Source: Streptomyces sp. NRRL WC-3618 (GTDB taxonomy: Bacteria; Actinomycetota; Actinomycetes; Streptomycetales; Streptomycetaceae). From it: a DNA stretch of 8,706 nt. A model generated the notes under the pieces. That model made no database searches. It was not told the origin of the DNA and worked only from the letters and a program-made list of their open reading frames with translations. The first letter of the stretch is position 1. Every line of letters starts with the position of its first letter. The DNA lies in contig NZ_LGDW01000120.1 of NCBI RefSeq assembly GCF_001280005.1, positions 1 through 8,706 of the forward strand, in the 5' to 3' direction. The position numbers and the translations under genes are program-made. Shown in pieces: positions 5,073 through 8,706 of this stretch.

Positions 5073-7010
5073 ATGTCGTCAGGAAGACTGTCCCGCCGTA
5101 CGCTTCTGACTGCCGCGGGTGCTGCGGCAGCAGCGACCGCCCTGCCCGTTCTTCCCGCCTTCTCCGGCCTTCTGGCCGAAGCATCCGCCGCTGACCTGCA
5201 GACCAATCTGGCCAATCTGGCCAACCTGCGGTTCGGGATGTTCAACCACTTCAACCTGGGCACGTTCACGAACGAGGAGTGGGCCGCGCCGAACCAGAGT
5301 CCCACGCTGTTCGCTCCCACCGCCGTCGACTGCGCGCAGTGGGCGGCTGCGGCCGCCGCCGCGAAGATGGACTACGGGGTCCTGACGACCAAGCACCACG
5401 ACGGCTTTGCCCTGTGGCCGAGCGCCTACGGCACGCAGAACGTCGCGAACAGCTCCTACAAGCACGACATCGTGCAGGCCTACGTCACCGCGTTCCGCGC
5501 TCAGGGCCTCAGAGTCGGCCTGTACTACTCGATCTGGGACCGCACCTACAACGTGCAGGCCTACGACACACGGCACGGGGTCGCCGCCACCGAGGAGATC
5601 CAGCCGGGGGACATCACCTTCATCCTCAACCAGATCACCGAGTTGCTGACGAACTACGGCACCATCGATATGTTCATCACCGACGGCTACGCCTGGCAGA
5701 TGGGCCAGCAGGCCGTCTCCTACCAGCGGATCCGCGAACACGTGAAGTCGCTGCAGCCGAATATCGTCATGATCGACCACGGCGGGCTCTCGCAACCGTG
5801 GCTCGGCGACGCGATCTACTTCGAAGAACCTCTCGGTGTCACCTCGCCGGCCGGAAACACCTACGCCTCCCTCCAGGGACAGACGATCAGCAACGGCTGG
5901 TTCTGGCACCCTTCCACGCCTACCACCGACCCGATGAGCCAGGCGGCGATCCTGTCGCATCTCGCGGACCTGGAACCGAAGTACACCTCGTTCATCCTCA
6001 ACTGCCCGCCCAACCGCAACGGCGTACTGGACACCAACATCGTCAACCGCCTGGCCGGTGTCGGCGCCGCGTGGAGCCCGAACACCTCCCGGGCCCCGCT
6101 GCCGACCCAGCAACTGCGCTGCGAGCACCCGGTCAACCCGGTCAATGCCTACGCCACCGCCTTCCACACCGGCGAGGGCCCGCTCAACGCCATCGACGGG
6201 CTCAGCGACAAATCCTTCGAGACCTGCTGGTCCACCTGGGGTCTGTCGCTGCCACAGTCGATCACGATCGACCTGGGCGGGGTCTGGAGCAACGTCTCCA
6301 CCCTGGAATACCTGCCCAAACAGTGGAACCGGTCCAACACCACCGACGGCGACATCACGTCGTACACCATCTACACCAGCACGGACGGCGTCACCTTCAC
6401 GCAAGCCGCCACCGGCACCTGGGCCGGCGACGCGACGACCAAGCTGGTGGAGTGGACGAACCGCAACGTCGGTTTCGTGCGCATCCAGGTCAATGCCGCC
6501 ACCGGCGGCTACGCGAACATCGGCGGCGTCAGGATCGGCGGCCGGTCAGTCAAGCCCGCCCTGGTCTCCAGCACGTTCCCCGGCAACTCGACCGTCTACA
6601 AGCTGGTCAACCGCAACAGCGGAAAGGTGGCCGACGTGTACAACCTCGGCACCGCCAACGGCACCAACATCCAGCAGTGGCCCTGGCTGAACAACACGGC
6701 CCAGAAGTGGACCTTCGTGAGCACCGGCGACGGCTACTTCAAGATCCGCAACGTCAACAGCGGCAAGCTCATGGAGGTCGCAGGGCTCTCCCGCGTCGAC
6801 GGCGGAAACGTCGCCATATGGGCCGATGCCAACGTTCCCCAGCAGCACTGGGCCCTGACGCCCACCGGCGACGGCTACTACTTCCTCACCAACCGGCTCA
6901 GCGGTCTTTCACTCAACGTGGACAGCGCTTCCACCGCCGACGGGGCCAACATCAACCAGTACACGTACACCAACGCCGCTCGGGAGCAGTGGCAGATCAT
7001 CCCCTCCTGA
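5073..7010 (+). CDS. Secreted alpha-L-fucosidase: Tat signal, GH29, CBM32-like and ricin-type CBM13 domains
   Basis: This 645-residue enzyme is predicted to release L-fucose from glycans outside the cell. The N-terminus is a Tat signal: SRRTLL (7-12), a long Ala/Leu-rich core and probable cleavage near ASA (38-40). The GH29 domain (about 45-340) shows RFGMFNHFNLGTF (53-65), LTTKHHDGFALWPS (104-117), GLYYSIWD (149-156) and IDMFITDGYAW (198-208). Asp204 is the likely nucleophile, at the place of the WFDG motif; the acid/base residue cannot be assigned. A CBM32/F5-8-like domain follows (about 354-490), with AIDGLSDKSFETCW, SITIDLGG and YTIYTSTDGVTF. A ricin-type beta-trefoil (about 505-645) has three repeats, each with a YxxxNxxSG-type motif about 47 residues apart (from 509, 555 and 602), and Q-x-W motifs QKW, QHW and EQW. 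The two binding domains probably hold the enzyme on polymeric or mucin-like glycans. It is divergent from the fucose importer, which fits joint control. Linkage preference cannot be read. Confidence 0.95.
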   Translation: MSSGRLSRRTLLTAAGAAAAATALPVLPAFSGLLAEASAADLQTNLANLANLRFGMFNHFNLGTFTNEEWAAPNQSPTLFAPTAVDCAQWAAAAAAAKMDYGVLTTKHHDGFALWPSAYGTQNVANSSYKHDIVQAYVTAFRAQGLRVGLYYSIWDRTYNVQAYDTRHGVAATEEIQPGDITFILNQITELLTNYGTIDMFITDGYAWQMGQQAVSYQRIREHVKSLQPNIVMIDHGGLSQPWLGDAIYFEEPLGVTSPAGNTYASLQGQTISNGWFWHPSTPTTDPMSQAAILSHLADLEPKYTSFILNCPPNRNGVLDTNIVNRLAGVGAAWSPNTSRAPLPTQQLRCEHPVNPVNAYATAFHTGEGPLNAIDGLSDKSFETCWSTWGLSLPQSITIDLGGVWSNVSTLEYLPKQWNRSNTTDGDITSYTIYTSTDGVTFTQAATGTWAGDATTKLVEWTNRNVGFVRIQVNAATGGYANIGGVRIGGRSVKPALVSSTFPGNSTVYKLVNRNSGKVADVYNLGTANGTNIQQWPWLNNTAQKWTFVSTGDGYFKIRNVNSGKLMEVAGLSRVDGGNVAIWADANVPQQHWALTPTGDGYYFLTNRLSGLSLNVDSASTADGANINQYTYTNAAREQWQIIPS

Positions 7011-7322
7011 TCCTGCCCTCCGGCCCGCTCCTCCCCGGCCTGTTGCGAGGGCCAGCGGTGGCGGTCCCCTGCGGGCGCGAGGCGCCTGGCACCTCGCGCC
7101 CCCCAGAACGCGTGCCTGATTCCATCATTGAAGCCCTGCCATCCTGAGTTTTGCAGGTCACGGGGGCTGGTGTGGCTGTGTGGTGGCCGGCTCGTGCTGG
7201 CCGGAGGCGAGATCGTTAGCAGGTGATCGTCCGTCTCAGGCTCGTTCTGCGGGAATCGGTTTTCGGGCGGTGGTCTCTTCGTACGCTCCGAGAGGGAAGG
7301 CCGGACCGGAGAAGGGCTGTTC
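7011..7322. other. Intergenic region after the fucosidase gene
   Basis: These 312 nt hold the strong hairpin at 7073-7101, a direct repeat TGGCCGG (7184-7190 and 7198-7204), and the ribosome site of the next gene (GGAGAAGG, just before the ATG at 7323). I saw no clear promoter, RNA gene or coding frame. The change from metabolic genes to mobile-element-type genes happens here. Confidence 0.6.
7073..7101 (+). terminator. Strong hairpin, probable fucosidase transcript terminator
   Basis: GGGCGCGAGG (7073-7082) pairs perfectly with CCTCGCGCCC (7092-7101): a 10-bp GC-rich stem with a 9-nt loop, 62 nt after the fucosidase stop. No T-run follows, which is common for terminators in high-GC actinomycetes, so it may act as an I-shaped terminator or as a 3-prime end stabiliser. 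Confidence 0.65.
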
Positions 7323-7892
<570 letters not shown>

Positions 7893-8706
7893 CCGGCCGG
7901 AACGCGAGTGGACCGGCTGATTTCTGCCGTAACAAGAGGGCCCCCGGCGGAAGTTGGGGTGTGTGTGAAGACAACCAGCTCCGCCGAGGGCGCTCAGCAC
8001 GCTGTCTACCAGGTCCGGCTCCCGGTGTCGAAGCGGACCCTGGACCTCGTCGGGGATCTGATACGCCGTGAACGCAACCGGCTGGGCACCCGCTGGCGCA
8101 AGGTCCCCGCGGGCACTCAGACGTTGATCGTGCTCGCCGTTCTCCGCCATGACCAGAGCCTCGCCGACATGGCCGGCGGCAACGCCGTCTCCGCTTCCAC
8201 CGTGCGCCGCTGGGTGCAGGAGGTCCTGCGTCTGCTGGCCACCCGCGCCCCGCGCCTGGACCGCGCCCTGAAGAAGATCGCGCAACGGGGCGGCGTGGTC
8301 GTCCTGCTGGACGGACCCTGATCCGCACCCGGCGCCGCACCGGAGCGGACAACCGCAGAACTACAGCGGGAAACACAAGGCCCATGGCCTGCTGTTTCTC
8401 GCGCTGACCGACGAGAAGGGCAATCTGATCTGGATCTCCTCGGCCCGGCCCGGCCGGTCCAGCGAGATCACCACCGCCCGCCACGACACGATCACCGCAC
8501 ACCTTCGCGAAACCGGCCTCGGCGCCCTGGCCGACCTCGGCTTCGTCGGCCTCCACGACCAGCCCGACGACGACCGGGTGATCATCACCGGCCGCAAGGC
8601 CACCCGCAACCACCAGCTCACCGACGCGGAGAAGGAGGCGAACCGTCTGCTCAGCCGCGAACGCGCCGCCGTCGAGCACGGCTTCGCCAACCTCAAGACC
8701 TGGCGC
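7893..8706 (+). mobile_element. Left part of an IS5-type insertion sequence, continuing beyond the window
   Basis: The transposase gene shows an insertion sequence is present. Its left end lies somewhere before 7959, but terminal inverted repeats cannot be set because the right end is outside the window. The stretch 7893-7958 has no coding signal of its own and could hold the left end. Confidence 0.5.
7965..8706 (+). pseudogene. IS5-family (DDE_Tnp_4) transposase, frame broken near the first catalytic Asp, 3-prime end outside the window
   Basis: The reading frame from the GTG at 7965 (GTG at 7959 or 7908 also possible; GGAAG at 7949-7953) has a helix-turn-helix region (SLADMAGGNAVSASTVRRW) and reaches LLDG, with the first catalytic Asp at 8310-8312, then stops at TGA 8319-8321. 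Homologous sequence continues in other frames: TLIRTRRRTGADN from 8315 and then NYSGKHKAHGLLFLALTDEKG, open from about 8356 to the edge. This last part carries the second Asp in ALADLGF (8533-8535) and the Glu in AVEHGFANLKTW (8674-8676), 47 residues apart. Two single-base losses, near 8313-8316 and 8355-8360, explain this. All three catalytic positions survive, so the damage looks recent, is a sequencing error, or is bypassed by frameshifting. The family call is from motifs; subgroup not determined. Confidence 0.82.

Noticed and set aside
5279..7147. 622-codon plus-strand frame overlapping the fucosidase gene
   Set aside because: It is an Arg/His/Pro-rich shadow of the fucosidase frame with no domain and no sensible start.

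Overview
The window is very GC-rich, with G or C in most third codon positions. Its genes look like those of Streptomyces or a close actinomycete: a Tat-exported glycosidase ending in CBM32 and ricin-type domains, a lipoprotein-led CUT2 sugar importer, and an IS5-type transposase. I assign the organism from protein style only; no marker gene is present.

Positions 1 to about 7010 form a divergent L-fucose catabolic locus. The minus strand, in transcription order, carries a sugar-binding lipoprotein (3433-4494), a double-domain ABC ATPase (1825-3387), an RbsC-type permease (789-1832, overlapping the ATPase gene by 8 nt) and the start of L-fuconate dehydratase, fucD (1-681, cut by the window edge). 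The plus strand carries a secreted GH29 alpha-L-fucosidase with two C-terminal carbohydrate-binding domains (5073-7010). The inferred route is that the exported fucosidase releases L-fucose from glycans outside the cell, the CUT2 importer takes it up, and the sugar is oxidised and dehydrated by the non-phosphorylating pathway of which fucD is one step. The dehydrogenase, lactonase, later enzymes and any regulator are not in the window and may lie beyond the left edge.

The 578-nt divergent intergenic region (4495-5072) is the main regulatory area. It holds a good minus-strand promoter (TGGACA, 18 nt, TATAAA), an imperfect dyad over its -10 box and start site, a long near-perfect palindrome sharing the AGACATG core, and a separate perfect 16-bp palindrome next to it. 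It also holds a short minus-strand open frame that may be a gene remnant. A strong hairpin after the fucosidase gene probably ends that transcript.

From 7323 to the right edge the content changes. A hypothetical protein has a coiled-coil-like N-terminus, an 18-unit Glu-Pro/Asp-Pro hexanucleotide repeat and a winged-helix-like C-terminus. It is followed by an IS5/DDE_Tnp_4 transposase that is out of frame near its first catalytic Asp and runs off the window. The transposase is either a double-frameshift pseudogene or, less likely, uses +1 frameshifting at a CCC-TGA stop.
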